DNA of 64,000 bases from Nemophila menziesii. Lineage: Eukaryota > Streptophyta > Magnoliopsida > Boraginales > Hydrophyllaceae. Below, piece by piece: positions 39,060-50,720 of the stretch. The position numbers and the translations under genes were made by a program. The DNA lies in NCBI GenBank assembly GCA_029959085.1, contig JARWIR010000017.1, positions 20,635,507 through 20,699,506 on the forward strand. The letters run 5' to 3'. Numbering within the stretch: position 1 is the stretch's first letter; every line of letters starts with the position of its first letter. The notes under the pieces are model-generated. The model did not search any database, was not told the DNA's origin, and saw only the letters and a list, made by a program, of their open reading frames with translations.

Positions 39060-39460
39060 GAGAGATAAATCCGCGTACATGGGGCTGCACCTAAGCCATA
39101 TTTTTTTATTCGTGCATTGTTTGTATATGTTGTAAATCGAGTTTTCCGACTCAAAATCCGTGCCCATGGGGCTGTACCTTAGCCATTTTTTTTGTCCATG
39201 TCCAATTTCAAATTGTTCAATACTATACCTAAGGGGCTGTATCCAAGCTCAAGGGTTTATCCATGTCATTTTTTGTTCCAAATCGTATTGGTTATCCCGT
39301 TTTTGTATCAAGTTCGTGTACACAATGGGCTGTACACAACTAATTTTTTGGTCCAAATCTTATTGTTTATTCGGTTCTTGTACCAAGTTCGTGTACACAA
39401 TGGGCTGTATACAAGTCCTTTTTTGTCCATATTCATGCTAATGTCCAATAATTTACCATA
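39060..39460. repeat. Decayed tandem repeats with GGGCTGTA core
   Basis: The core GGGGCTG(C/T)A recurs at about 39082, 39169, 39234, 39327 and 39403, each followed or preceded by a T-run and a TCCA(A)AT word. The last two full units are exactly 75 bases apart (39275 and 39350) and nearly identical (AAGTTCGTGTACACAATGGG). A further GGGGCTGTAT lies at about 40492. The ORFs at 39160-39461 are by-products of this array. Confidence 0.7.
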
Positions 39461-40689
39461 AAAGATGTACCTAATATCTATTTACTCAAGTTTTTCTTTT
39501 TTGTTTAGTAGTGTCTAATTATCACAGTTTAATTTTTTAATCTAAAACAAAAAAACATATTTATCTAGATCATAATGTCTAGACCATGATATCTAGATCA
39601 TAGTAGACTACTCAATAATAGACTAGAAAGGACAAATGTTGATATAATTTAACACTTAAAAAAGGATTTTTAGATTTAAAAAGCAGTAAATCATTTGGAA
39701 AAAGAAAAAATTATGGACCTAAACAATCTGGATCTATACAAAAAAAAAAGACACGGTTTAAAAAAAAACAACAAACACACGGTTTTTAAGTGGCTGAGCC
39801 CTCAGGTCTGGACATATTGTGTCCTGGCCCAACAAATCCTTGAGCCCAACAACACCTTCAGCCCATTATGTCTGGACACACACGCAAAAAAAAAGAAAAA
39901 CAAATCTAGGCTCGCGATCGGGGAAGAGATCGCGATGGTGGCTTGGCGGCGCAGAGGCGTGGGCGCGGGTGGCGAAGCAGAACGTTGTTGTTGAACTGCT
40001 GCAGAGAGGTGATGGTCGGGTTTACGCAAGAGGAGGGAATGGAGGCGCTGCTGCTGCCTTGCGGTGGTCTCGTTCCTGCTGTCGATCCACGAACCTCGGT
40101 GACGGTGGGGGGAAGAGGAGAGGAGGACGGCGTTGCAGCAGGGTGGATATGGTGGTGAGGTGTTGCAGTGGTCTCCGGTGAAGCAGCTTGGTGGTGGCGT
40201 TTCATTGGGTGCAGCAGCAGCAGCAGTGCAGCTTGGTGGTGGCATTTCATTGGGTGCAGCAGCAGCAGCTTGGTGGAAGGTTGAGATGGAAAGGGGTGGG
40301 GGGCTGCATTAGTTCTTGAGCACAGAGAGAAGAGAGAGATGAGAGAGAGAGGGTCACGAGCCCTACATGGGTTCTTTGTTTTGCTTTTTGGTTTCTCACT
40401 GTATGCATTAGATTATAGAGGGTCACGAGTCTAGTTGGATACTAACTAATGGGTAAAGGAGGCTTTAATTTGGAACTTTAGTAGTCATGGGGCTGTATAT
40501 AAATATTCCCCCAAACTCAAAAGGTAACACAACCTATACAATGTTTTTACTAGAAACCAAATTTTAATTAAATTATAATATTTACATTTACATCTTGATA
40601 TCTTTTTTCTTTGTCATTACAAGAAAATATTAAGAATTTATTACACATCAAGTTAAGAAAATTAATGGAACCAAACAAAGAGAAATTCT
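39461..40689. other. Intergenic with a GC-rich island and short duplications
   Basis: 39900-40300 is much more GC-rich than its surroundings and is open in several frames on both strands, which reflects composition. It contains a direct repeat of about 50 bases around 40185-40275 (AGCTTGGTGGTGGC, TTTCATTGGGTGCAGCAGC) with GCA runs. GA-rich repeats and two copies of AGAGGGTCACGAG (about 40349 and 40418) follow. No gene can be supported. Confidence 0.4.
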
Positions 40690-42140
40690 ATCATTGGAAA
40701 AAGTTTATGTTACGTCGGGTACATTTTTCCAAAGCATTTGCGGCAAAGTTGAAAGATCGATTGATATAATTGATTTCTACAAAGGAAATTTGACAAGCTA
40801 GTTTTTCATCTTGACAATGATTGGAGCAATCTGCCATCGAAAACCTGAATTTTTTTAAATACCTTGAACTAAATCAAGGTTGTCGGAGTAAAAGGATGAA
40901 CTCCGAAGGTTGATGCTACCAACGAGCCTCATAGAGAGTAAAACTGCCCAACACTCCCCTTCAATAGCGGTTTTAACCATACCTTTTTTAGCAATCTTGT
41001 GAGTAAATATACCTCTTGATTAATAGCAACTGAAGCTATACATGTGGGTTCACAGTCTTTGGTAAACGAAGCATCACATAACCATAAATAATCTGCATCA
41101 TCCGATAAGAATGGATTATTTGGACTCTTGATTTTTCGATCCTTAGGACTAACCTTAACGATAAGAGTGGATTATTTGAACGTTATCTTCTTTGTTATGA
41201 AAAAGACTTCTTACAACATTATTAACATCTCTTTTATGTTCCAACATTTATTTTCCAATAATCCTTTCATCTTGACTTTCCAAATGTTCTCAATAGTGAG
41301 AAGAATGTATGCTGTAATTTCTCTCTTATCCCAAACCACTAGATGAATAATTATCTATAGCATCAAGCATCCAATTTCCAATATAGATTTTGTTTCCTCT
41401 ATTGATTTGTATCTACATTTTCGAATTGGCCCAAAACAAAATACTAAAAGGGCATTGGAGGAAAAAATGTTCAATATCTTCATTATCGGCTTTGCACCAC
41501 TCACATCGATCATCTTGCGCACATTTACGTATATGGAGATTTTTCTTAGTCGGAATAGCCCCACTATAAATATTTCATCCAAAGGCTCTTACTTTGGTCG
41601 TAACATTTGAATTCCAAATAGTGTTCCATAGGTGACTATTGTTATGTTTTCGTGCTTTAGATGATTGAGCTTATTTATGATATTCATCGTTAACCAGTTT
41701 ATGATACCCAGACTTGGTAGAATAAATCCTATTTCTTAGTCATTGGCCAAATCAACTTATCACCATCTTTAAATATTATAACTGGGATCTTGAGAATGTC
41801 ATTGATAATGTTAGGTTAAATAAATCTTTAAGCAGATTAATATTCCAAGATGTCATAGAATCATTAAAGAGTTGAGTAACCCTGTTTACATTATATTTAG
41901 GTGGTTTGTCCAGTAGGCTTCTATTTCCAATCCAGTTATGTTCTCATATATTCATGTTGAAATCATTACAAATTTACCATATAACATGTTGTCTCAGAAA
42001 TTGAATTCCTCTGTAAAGACTGGCCCAGCTCCATGACCTTTTCTTAGCAAGTTTAGAATCAAATAATCTAGAGTTTGGAGAATAAATACCTTTAAGGACC
42101 TTAGCGACCAGTGAGTTCGGGTTATTAATAATCCTCGATT
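40690..42140 (-). mobile_element. LINE remnant, C-terminal part
   Basis: Minus-strand fragments of the LINE C-terminus: a post-RT region with RSWSWASLYRGIQF (about 42020-42050), the segment corresponding to TKSGYHKLV (near 41715), then the zinc-binding motif (DDRCEWCKADNEDIEHFF, about 41465-41520) and weak RNase H-like sequence at 40750-41000. Many frameshifts. At its 5' side it abuts the copia remnant at about 42140, so the RT core is missing. Confidence 0.75.
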
Positions 42141-42149
42141 AAATTACAA

Positions 42150-43425
42150 AGATTAAAAATGCCTGAAGCATATAGCGCATACCCACGTGAAAATTACCCG
42201 ATCAAATTACAAAGATCCTTGTATGGATTAAAACAATCTAGACGAATGTGGTATAATTATCTTAGTACATACCTTGTCAAAGAAGGTTATATTAACAATC
42301 CCATTAGTCCATGTATTTTATTAAAAAGTCTGATTTTGGATTTGTTATTATTGCGGTCTACGTTGTTGATCTGAATATAATAGGGACTCTTAAAGAGCTC
42401 ACAATAGCAACAGCTTATTTATGCAAGGAATTTCATATGAAAGATCCTGATAAAATAAAATTTTGCTTTGGCTTACAAATTGAACATTTGACAAATGAAA
42501 TTTTTGTTCACCAATTAGCTTATGTCTAAAAAATTCTTAAGCGATTCAATATGGATAAATCTCATCCATTGAGTTCAACAATGGTTGTACGTTCACTCGA
42601 TTCATAAAAGGACAGTTTTCATCCACATGAAGATAACGAATAAATTCTTGGCCGAGAAGTACCATATCTTAGTGCAATTGGTGCATTAATGTATCTTTCT
42701 AATAACACTCGTCCAGACATTTCATTTAGTGTAAATTTGTTATCAAGATATAGTTCAACACCAACAATAAGACACTGGAATGACATTAAACATATACTTC
42801 GTTATATTCGTGGAACTCACGATATGGGATTGCTATATTCAAAACATCATAAATCCGAATTGATTGGTTATGCAGATGCTAGATATTTATCTGACCCGCA
42901 TAAAGGAAGATCACAAACTGGATATGTATTCACTTTTGGGGGCACTTCTATCTCATAGCGCTTTACAAAACAAACCACTGCCGCTACATTTTCAAATCAT
43001 GCTAAGATACTTGCACTTCGTGAGGCAAATCGAGAATGTGTTTGGTTAAGATCACTGACTCAACATATTCAAGGGGAATGCAATATTTCTACAAACAAAC
43101 AAAATCCTACAATATTATACGAAAATAATGCTGCTTGTATCGCCCAAATTAAAGGAGGCTTCATCAAAGTTGACCGAATCAAGCACATTTCCCGAAAGTT
43201 CTTCTTTACGCATGAACTCCAAAAGAAATGTGAAATAGATGTTCATCAAGTACGCTCAAGTGACAATTTGGCTGATTTATTCACAAAGTCACTACCTACG
43301 TCAACATTGAAGAAACTGATACACATGATTGGCATGCATCGACTTCAAGAGCTTTCCTTAGATGCGGCCAAGAGGGCGAGACAAATACGCGTTACACTCT
43401 TTTCCTTCATCACAGTTTTGTCCTA
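42150..43425 (+). pseudogene. Ty1/copia reverse transcriptase and RNase H remnant
   Basis: The end of a copia pol polyprotein. RT sequence LQRSLYGLKQSRRMWYNYL is at 42204-42260. The catalytic YVDD is changed to YVVD (in VIIAVYVVDLNIIGT, about 42346). SAIGALMYLSNNTRPDISF is at 42673-42730. RNase H motifs follow: ELIGYADARYLSDPHKGRSQTG (42858-42924), LALREANRECVWL (about 43012) and HISRKFFFTHELQ (about 43180), ending VRSSDNLADLFTKSLP (43252-43300). Several stops and a frameshift near 42330 break it. Gag, protease and integrase are absent. AAGAGGGCGAG near 43370 could be its polypurine tract. Confidence 0.88.
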
Positions 43426-45104
43426 ATAGGTTTTTCTAATAAGGTTTTTAATGAGGTACTTTTAGTTTGCGTATAAAGAAAAATACTTTTTTTTCCTTCA
43501 CTAGATTTTTTTTTTACTAGGTGTTTCTAAGAAGGTTTTAACGAGGCATATTCTTAGTGACTGAATATCCAAAAGAGCAATAAACCTATTTATAGATATT
43601 CATTCCATCTCATAGGCTTGTAGTCAAGCCTATGAAAGGTTTAGAGTTTCCCATTCTTTACATAGAAATCTATATTATATTATGTAATTTTATGATAATA
43701 AATAAAAAACTACTCTTTCTTTCTCTACTTTTTACAACAAGTTTGAAATTATAAGACAAATAATAGTTTTTGTCCTATTTTTTGTTCGATTTTTTGTCTT
43801 ATTGACCAAAAGGAAACAACGGAATCTAATCTTCACATGCATGTGTGACCGTCTCTAAATCGTAATTATGTTTTTAGGCACATGACAATGGACTGATGGA
43901 GTTCAAATTTAGCTTGTTATCTTTTTCTCTTTTTTTTTTTAGCTTGTTTTTTTTTTTTTTTTTGTCAACCATTTTAGCTTGTTATTATATTATATCACCC
44001 ACATGTTGTATTTTTTCTTTTCTTTGTCGTTCACATGTATTATTATCTTTCTTTGTCTGCCTTATATCATAATTCTTATTGCTCTCCATTCGACCTATTT
44101 TGATGGTATCTAGGCGACACAAATGTGCAACCGTAATAAATATATCGTTTGGTGTCTGGAAAAATATTTAAAAATTGTATCTCTAATTTAGTAAATAATT
44201 TAGTTTATTTATTTGTTTGAATTGACCGTAGAACTTTCTTTTTATCCTTACTAGCTTGAGCATTTGTTTGGATAAATTGTTTAAATGCCTATAATTGACG
44301 GATTATTCATCTAATACTGTAGTAAATAGGTGAGTTTTTAATTGTAAATTTAGGTTGAAATTATATTATTAAAAAATAAACTACATAAAGATTAAGACGT
44401 AATTCGATTTTTGTAAGTGATAAGTATTGAACGCTGAATAACAGGTGACAAAACTGATTCTATTAAGATTCAATGTCTGAATGTATTAGATTTTGTTTGA
44501 AATCTTAATTTAATTAAACAGACTAGTTAAGAGTTAATTACATATGATATGGTTATGAAAAAACAACCAATCTTATTGATCCAGTGTTTTAATGAACCAG
44601 ATTAAAATCTCATTAAATGTAAACAAACACTTCCTAAAACCTAATATGCTTTCACCAATTTAATCAGATTTTATCAAAGAAAGAGTCATCCAAGATAACC
44701 TTATTCTGCCTCATGAGATCTCATATTTATTTTGAAAGAATAGATTAACGAATAAACATCTCGCTGCACTCAAATTGGGTATATGACTAGAACTTATGAA
44801 CATGTTAGATGACATTTTCTGGAGTTGGTTCTTAGAACTTTGGTTTCCACAACACATGAATTGGCTGGAATATGAAATGCATTTCAACGGTCAGATATCG
44901 AATCTCTATTAACAAGGAATTGGTTGGCAATATCATCCCTACAAATGGCATTCGAAAAAAGGGTCCCCATTCACCATTCCTTTTTTGTCTCCTGACTAAG
45001 GCACCATTCCTTTTTGTCTCCTGACTAAGGCCCTTGTTGGATTGATTAGTTTCAAGATTAGATAAGGCAACATCAAAGGAATCAAGCTTGCTCATGACTG
45101 CCTT
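43426..45104. other. AT-rich intergenic stretch, possible copia LTR at left
   Basis: 43426-43740 follows the copia pol end and has an AATAAATAAAA signal near 43700; it may hold part of the 3' LTR, but I cannot place its ends. The rest is AT-rich with long T-runs near 43930-43965. A 30-base unit (CACCATTCC...CTGACTAAGG) is directly repeated at 44972-45001 and 45002-45030. The 87-codon minus ORF at 44832-45095 spans that repeat and is not recognised. Confidence 0.4.
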
Positions 45105-46757
45105 ATCCTATCCAACCTTCCCTTTGCAAATGACTTTATTTTCCTTGTCAATCACAGAGACATGAAAATTAATTTAAGAATTTCATCCTTAACTACTGTT
45201 AAAGATATGGTCAAAGAGCAAACCTTAGTAAATCTAGTGTCTGCTTCAGTAAATGTATTTTGACGATACTTATCGAGCATATCGTTGACTCTTTGGGTAT
45301 TATAAAGGATGATCGACAGATGTATGGGCATCCCTATGAATTACACCAGATAAAAAATCACAACTCTCCCAAGGGTTAAGGAACAGTTCTTCAAAAAATT
45401 AAATGGATGGAAAGAGAAACTTCTCTCTAATGGAGGAAAAAGGGTACTTATCAAATCCATGCTTCAGTCTATCCCAAATTAGACCATGTTTGTTCTTTAA
45501 TTCCCCAAGATTTTCTGAAAGAAATTGTCTAAGATGGTTGCTAACTTTTGGTGGGGCTCGGGGAGCAAAAAAAGTATTCACGAGAAAACTTGGACAAATT
45601 GGCGACTTGGAAAAAGAATGAATGTTTAGGGTTCAGATTTTTTTTGCAATATGAACATTGCACTCTTAGCCTCAACGACATGGCGTTTACAACAAAATCT
45701 GGATAGTTCTCAAAGGAATTTGTATCCCTAATCATTCATTTTTGTAGAATACCAAGTATTGGGCTTGGACTAGTATTATGGCAAGGTGAGATGTCCTTAA
45801 ATGAGGATGTACTATGCAAGTTAGAGACGGGGCCAACACTGATATTAAAGGGATAAATTGTTCCTATCTCACAGTTCGATCTCGAGGCTAGAGAACCCTA
45901 AAAGGTTCATGAGCTTCTTATTCCCGAGGGCTCGAGATGAAACACGACACTTATCAACAACTATTTTCACCATATGGAGATTAAACATATATGTAGAAAT
46001 CTGTTACATGCGCAGGAAAAGGATGACAATGCGTTTGGACTCACTCTAGAAAAGGCAGTTATACCACAAAAAAGGGTTACTATGTTATTAATATTCCCAT
46101 CACAGAAGAATCTTTAAAAACTTCTTCATCAGGTTTCACCAGGTATTCTAGGATATGTAAAATAGTTTGGCATGCTAACCCGCTCCCCCCACTAAGATCA
46201 GACAGAGCTTTCACTGGAAATGATTTAATGGCGCTATCACATGTGAGGCATCACTACACAATCATACAATGGAAACGATTGGGCATATATTTTTCTTTTT
46301 CCCAAACAACATTGAAGTTTGAAAAAAAAATCAATACATGAATCAAAATCCATATAAGTGCAGCTGTGATTTTGAAGCAAGAATCCTTCACATGATCAAA
46401 GATGGTCCTAAGGATGGTTGGAACCGGGAAACTTCTATGACTTTTGTCTTTATTACTTTATGGAATACATGGATTGCTAAGATGAATACCTTATTTGAAG
46501 AAACAAATGGAACACAAAAGCGATCATCATTATTAAGGATAAACTCATGAAAGCCTTTTTCAGCAACAATTACAATGAAGGTAGTGTGGTGACTCTGAAA
46601 CTTGTGGGAAACCCCTCTCCCTCTACTGGAAACCAACATATGGATGACCCTACACAAAACCTTAACATTTTCAGTAATGCATCTTTTATGGATAAGTGTG
46701 AGATTACATGTATTGTTGTGTTTGCTTTCTTTTATAAAGACTTCTTGCGATCTTTGT
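45105..46757 (+). mobile_element. LINE remnant, end of RT to C-terminus
   Basis: Plus-strand LINE fragments. At about 45110-45160, SNLPFANDFIFLVNH is the RT catalytic block with FADD changed to FAND. At about 45390-45600, the typical NGWKEKLLSNGGKRVLIKSM and KMVANFWWGSGSKKSIHEK are readable with a few stops. Further on are weak C-terminal segments; 46338-46550 includes FVFITLWNTWIAKMN, the LWNIWKAK-like block. The 46547-46759 ORF probably covers the linker and start of the RNase H-like domain. Frames are broken throughout. Confidence 0.75.
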
Positions 46758-46828
46758 GAATCTCATAACCTCTCTTCAGTTATAACTCATAAGCCTGTTA
46801 TGATTTGTCAAGTATATGTATTTTAAGA

Positions 46829-47103
46829 AAGGGAAAATATACCCTTGGGTACTCAGAGTTTCAAATTTTGACTTCTGGGTGTCCAAGGTTTTAAAAGTGA
46901 CAAATAAGTACCAAGGTTTCATTTTTGTGACTCTGTTAGTACCTGCCGTCAGTTTCTCCGCTAAGTGTCACGTGGTGCCTATGTGGCGCGTGTGTGGCAG
47001 CTTTTCAACACGACACGTAGGTGCCACGTGGGGTGACAAGTGGCATTTAACAGAGGAACTGAAGGTATATGTACTAATGGAGTCACAAAAATGAAAACTT
47101 GGG
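46829..47103. mobile_element. Non-autonomous element with long inverted arms, right arm cut
   Basis: The left arm carries ACCAAGGTTTCATTTTTGTG then ACTCTGTTAGTACC and CGTCAGTTTCTC (about 46910-46965). The right arm, inverted, reads AAGTTTTCATTTTTGTGACT then CCATTAGTAC and CTTCAGTTCCTC (47052-47103). The arms face each other around about 90 bases. The left arm extends about 80 bases further out (GGGTACTCAGAGTTTCAAA), but the right arm stops at 47103, where retroelement gag sequence starts. It resembles a Mutator-like or foldback element; the class is inferred. Confidence 0.55.
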
Positions 47104-47111
47104 TTACCGTT

Positions 47112-47370
47112 CTAATCCAACTGAACTACGGGTTCTTGTCCGTTATGAATGTTCAAATAAGCCATTTCTTCTTCTAACCGTGCTTTTTCTTTTGCTTCTC
47201 TTTCTCTCCTATTCTTAGCTCGGACTAATCTCTCAGGATATAAGAGCATACACCAAACCTGTAAACCTGAGAAGAAACAGAACAAAGACAAGCATAAAAC
47301 CGAAAAATAAAACTGAAATAAAAATAACAACTAAAAACACTTACGGATAACACCGTGGTCACACGCTACC
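47112..47370 (-). pseudogene. Start of an Athila-like gag, truncated
   Basis: Upstream of a primer binding site and LTR on the minus strand lies a short open stretch (47112-47330) containing YPERLVRAKNRREREAKEKA and ending MAYLNIHNGQEPVVQLD. The ERLVRAKNRREREA part matches the basic start of the related gag at 14733 (RRFRPYSKRVREERALRRA). The rest of the element is missing; sequence of a different element begins at about 47104. Confidence 0.6.
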
Positions 47371-47389
47371 GTCCCCGGCAGCGGCGCCA
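47371..47389 (-). other. Primer binding site, tRNA-Asp type
   Basis: The minus strand reads TGGCGCCGCTGCCGGGGAC, identical to the site at 14861-14879 and likewise six bases from the LTR end. It fixes the orientation of the LTR at 47396. Confidence 0.85.
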
Positions 47390-47395
47390 AAAACT

Positions 47396-48770
47396 TGGTG
47401 TCTCCTTGTGTGTTCTAAATAAACACGCCTAAAAAGGCAAGACACGTACGACAAATGTACGGGTCGTCCAAGTAATATCCGGTAAACGGGTGTTCGATCT
47501 CAGGGACGGATTGGATAAGACTAAGATGTTATGCCGTAAATAGGACTAGTTGTTCAATTGCTAGGAAAAGTAAAGGGAATAGATATTTGTTTTGTTTTTG
47601 ATTAAATACTAAAATGCAATTAAGTTAAAGTACTAAATAAATAATGCAACTAAGTTAGACACAAGTAAAAAGTGAGTAAACGCGCGAGAGAGAGATAGTA
47701 CTTGAGTAACGCTAGGGTTTCACCTAAATCTATTCATTCCATGTATTTTTTAAGGCACAAATTGGTAAATAATAGTGGTCGGGATTCGATAGTCTCCTTA
47801 CCCCGCCAGGGTGGACTAAGGAGCTATTCTTAGGTGCTACAAACCCCGTCAGGGTGATGATAGTCCACCTTCGAATGACTAAGTTCTAATTACCCAATTG
47901 GCCATAGGATTAATTAAGCCTGTCAAGGTCAATAATTTCTATATGGAAATTATGTCCGTACTTAGACCCCCCGTCAAGGTGATCCATATGCCACTATATG
48001 GAATATCCTAAATAGCAAATTCTATTGTTGATTAATTACTTCAATAATAGTTGATAAATGCAAATTAAGGGGAATTGATTTGGTTGCAAATTTGGAGAAG
48101 ATGACTTTCTCCAGCTTCTAAGCTTCTTCTCTTCCTTTCTCTGACTTTCTTTCTGATGCTCTAACTTGTGAATAATGAATTGTGTTTAAAAATAAAGTCT
48201 AAAGACCTATTTATACTAATAAATTCGGACTAGGGCTTTTAATTAAAATAATAAACAAATATTAAAAGCCCAAGTCCACTCTTCAAGCCCAAAATCTCGT
48301 AACTGCTGTACACCCTTCACTAAAACGGCTGTAACTTGCTCAATATAACTCGGAATTGATCCATTCAACTTGCTAAATCTCCATAACTCAATAAGGAATC
48401 TAATCTCTTCACAAGTCAACTGCTTAAGCCTCGTCTAAGTGGCTCAAAATCAGCAATCTTCAGTAGCTTTCCAGATTTGCAGTTTCCTAAATCAACTCTA
48501 CGGAATATTTCTTCACGCCTTTGACTTCTTTACACGATCTATGACTTTAATCCACCATTCCCCTCATTGCTAGCATTCCAAACCTATCAACTTTTCACTG
48601 AAAATAAACCATATTACGCGCAAAAGCTTAATAAATCCAAAAATACTAATTTCCAAGGAGTGAAATTGAAATATAGCAAATAATCATTAAAAGTCTATCA
48701 TATTAGTTCATAATTCACCTAATTTGATGTCTCCTAAGCATATAAATATAGAACAAAAAGGGAAACGTCA
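47396..48770 (-). repeat. 5' LTR of a truncated Athila-like element (family G2)
   Basis: The 1375-bp LTR begins TGGTGTCTCC and ends GGGAAACGTCA (the related LTRs end GGGAGACATCA). It is clearly the same family as 1103-2900 (shared CACGCCTAAAAAGGCAAGAC and GGGTCGTCCAAGTAATATCC) but shorter. Four dispersed copies of a CCCCGTCAGGGTG-like word occur at about 47800-47980. The partner LTR is not found. Confidence 0.85.
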
Positions 48771-50390
48771 CCCCCCAAAGGAGCATTTAAGACACCTTTG
48801 ATCACCCTCAACTACTATCATCTTCTAACATCAACCCAAGCACTCTCAAGCATTCAGTTCTTCAAGTACTTATCATTTAACAAACATTTGATATACTCAA
48901 TTGTTATATTCACTCTCTAAGGATAATTTATTAATTCTTGTAAACATGTAAACCATCCTTACATTAATCTTTCTCTAAATTAGAAATTGAGTTCTATTAA
49001 ATTCAAGATAAAAGAGGTTTTCATCTCTTTGAAGAATTTAAGGCTACCATTGGAAGTGGGTTTTTATGTTGGTAATTACACAAGAGAATTTGTTTACGTG
49101 GTGTTCGAGCTAGGGTTGTAATTTAGCTAGGAAGATTATCATTGTAATAAGTTTGTATCTCACCTTTTAAGCGATACCAAAACTTAGTGGAAGAGAAGTT
49201 TGAAAATCCTAAGGGGTAACCCTAGGTAGTGGATTAGGCATTCCAAAGTTCGAACCACTTTAAATCATTGCATAATCGCTTACCCAACTCTTTACTTTAT
49301 GTTTTGATATAACATTGCATTATTTTTAGCTACCTACACTATCGTATTTTTTGTACCTCCCTAGTGTTTGATAAATTGTCTCAAAGAATTTCAAACTCTA
49401 ATAAACTTCCTAAATATTTTAAGTTAGTAGTAATATTGACTAGTGTCATGTTCACCCCCTATAAGACTTATTAAATGATAATTTGGGGCAACAACCGAGC
49501 ATCAGTGGTGGCGGCAGCTCTATTACAATTACCAGAGAAAGAGAAGCAAATGACGTACATGAGCAGGGGTTATGGGCTTCGAGTTCATGCGTTGAGAGAC
49601 AATAAAAAAGACGATATGATTATATCAAAATTAAAACATGGGTATATATTTTTTTTTCATACTTTTATATACAATATAATAAGAAAAGATGTAAGAAGCA
49701 AACAAGTAACTGAATTTAGAGGATATTTTTTTATAATACTTCGTTTTGGTACAATACCCTATAATTATTTCCACAACAGAAAGAAAATTCAAAAACCGAA
49801 AAAGAAAGATATCAGTAACCTTTTTTTGTCTAAAAACACTCATATTAAAAAGGACAAAGGCTAAACCATTACAATGATCAACCGATTTCACACGCATTGG
49901 TGTATCGAGTCAGAATTCTCGCTAATTGGGGATGAGGAAATGTTACCCACTGACTAAACAAAGTGCCACATAACTTTTACTTTGCCACCCAATCAACAAC
50001 ATTGTTGTTCTTACTTGGGACAAGCCACAAAAAATATTATACACAAAATTTTCAAATAATTATTCCCGACTTAACAATTACATAATCTTTTACCAATTTT
50101 TGAAATTGGGTCATTGACGACTTGTATAACGTCAATCTTAACTGTGATAAATGTTATCAGATAATGCTCTGTAAATCTGCACGCAAAAAACAACTCCAAG
50201 GGTCTTGGTTTTCACTAAGACCGTTGCTATATTTCCAAGGTTTATCATCCACCTAAATTTCACCTGCATTTCTAATAGTTCAACGGATTCCTGTTAAACC
50301 GTTTATAGCATTTCAAATCGGATCACAATTAATTTTAAAACAATTAAAAAAAAGAAAGATACTATCTATGAAATGGAGTGTAATAGTGAT
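48771..50390. other. Intergenic stretch with one unrecognised short ORF
   Basis: Mostly non-coding. 48771-49000 is C/A-rich and leader-like. The ORF at 49475-49864 begins with non-repetitive sequence (NNRASVVAAALLQLPEKEKQ, then MSRGYGLRVHALRDNK) before becoming AT-rich and Lys/Asn-rich. The first 45 codons could be a decayed exon, but I do not recognise the family and cannot support a gene. Confidence 0.35.
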
Positions 50391-50505
50391 TTTTTTTTAT
50401 TACATAGGAAAGTCACTTAAGATCTAGAGTTATTGACCCGGTTCAAACCTGTACGACTAGATTGGATGACAAGACTTTGGCCAGTGAGCTAGTCTTAACT
50501 GGTTT
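50391..50505 (-). repeat. SINE-like element, copy 3
   Basis: On the minus strand: AAGACTAGCTCACTGGCCAA (A-box-like), TCATCCAATCTAGTCG, GGTTTGAACCGGG (B-box-like), GTGACTTTCCTATGTAATA and then a short A-run. It matches 26794-26910 in the same word order. It lies about 220 bases upstream of the TIC22 start codon. Confidence 0.68.
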
Positions 50506-50720
50506 AATCGTGACTTAATCCGCTCTCTAATAATAAAATCCCTACCATTGCTGATTAATCCCTTAGATGTTGCAGATTAGTCAGCAACTCTTTTTTTTTT
50601 TTTTTCCAAAGATTAGTCAGCAACTCGAGCAAAGAAGAAAAAGTGAATAATCCATACCCCAAAACCTTCACTTTATTTCTCCTAAACCCCTCACTCCATT
50701 TTCCCCAAGAAAAAGACACA

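Noticed and set aside
39802..40250. Five overlapping ORFs on both strands, up to 147 codons
   Set aside because: They are caused by high GC content and low stop frequency; the translations are Pro/His/Ala or Arg/Gly-rich with no domain.
49475..49864. A 129-codon gene
   Set aside because: The first third is not low-complexity, but the rest is AT-driven; no family recognised and no splice structure I could support.
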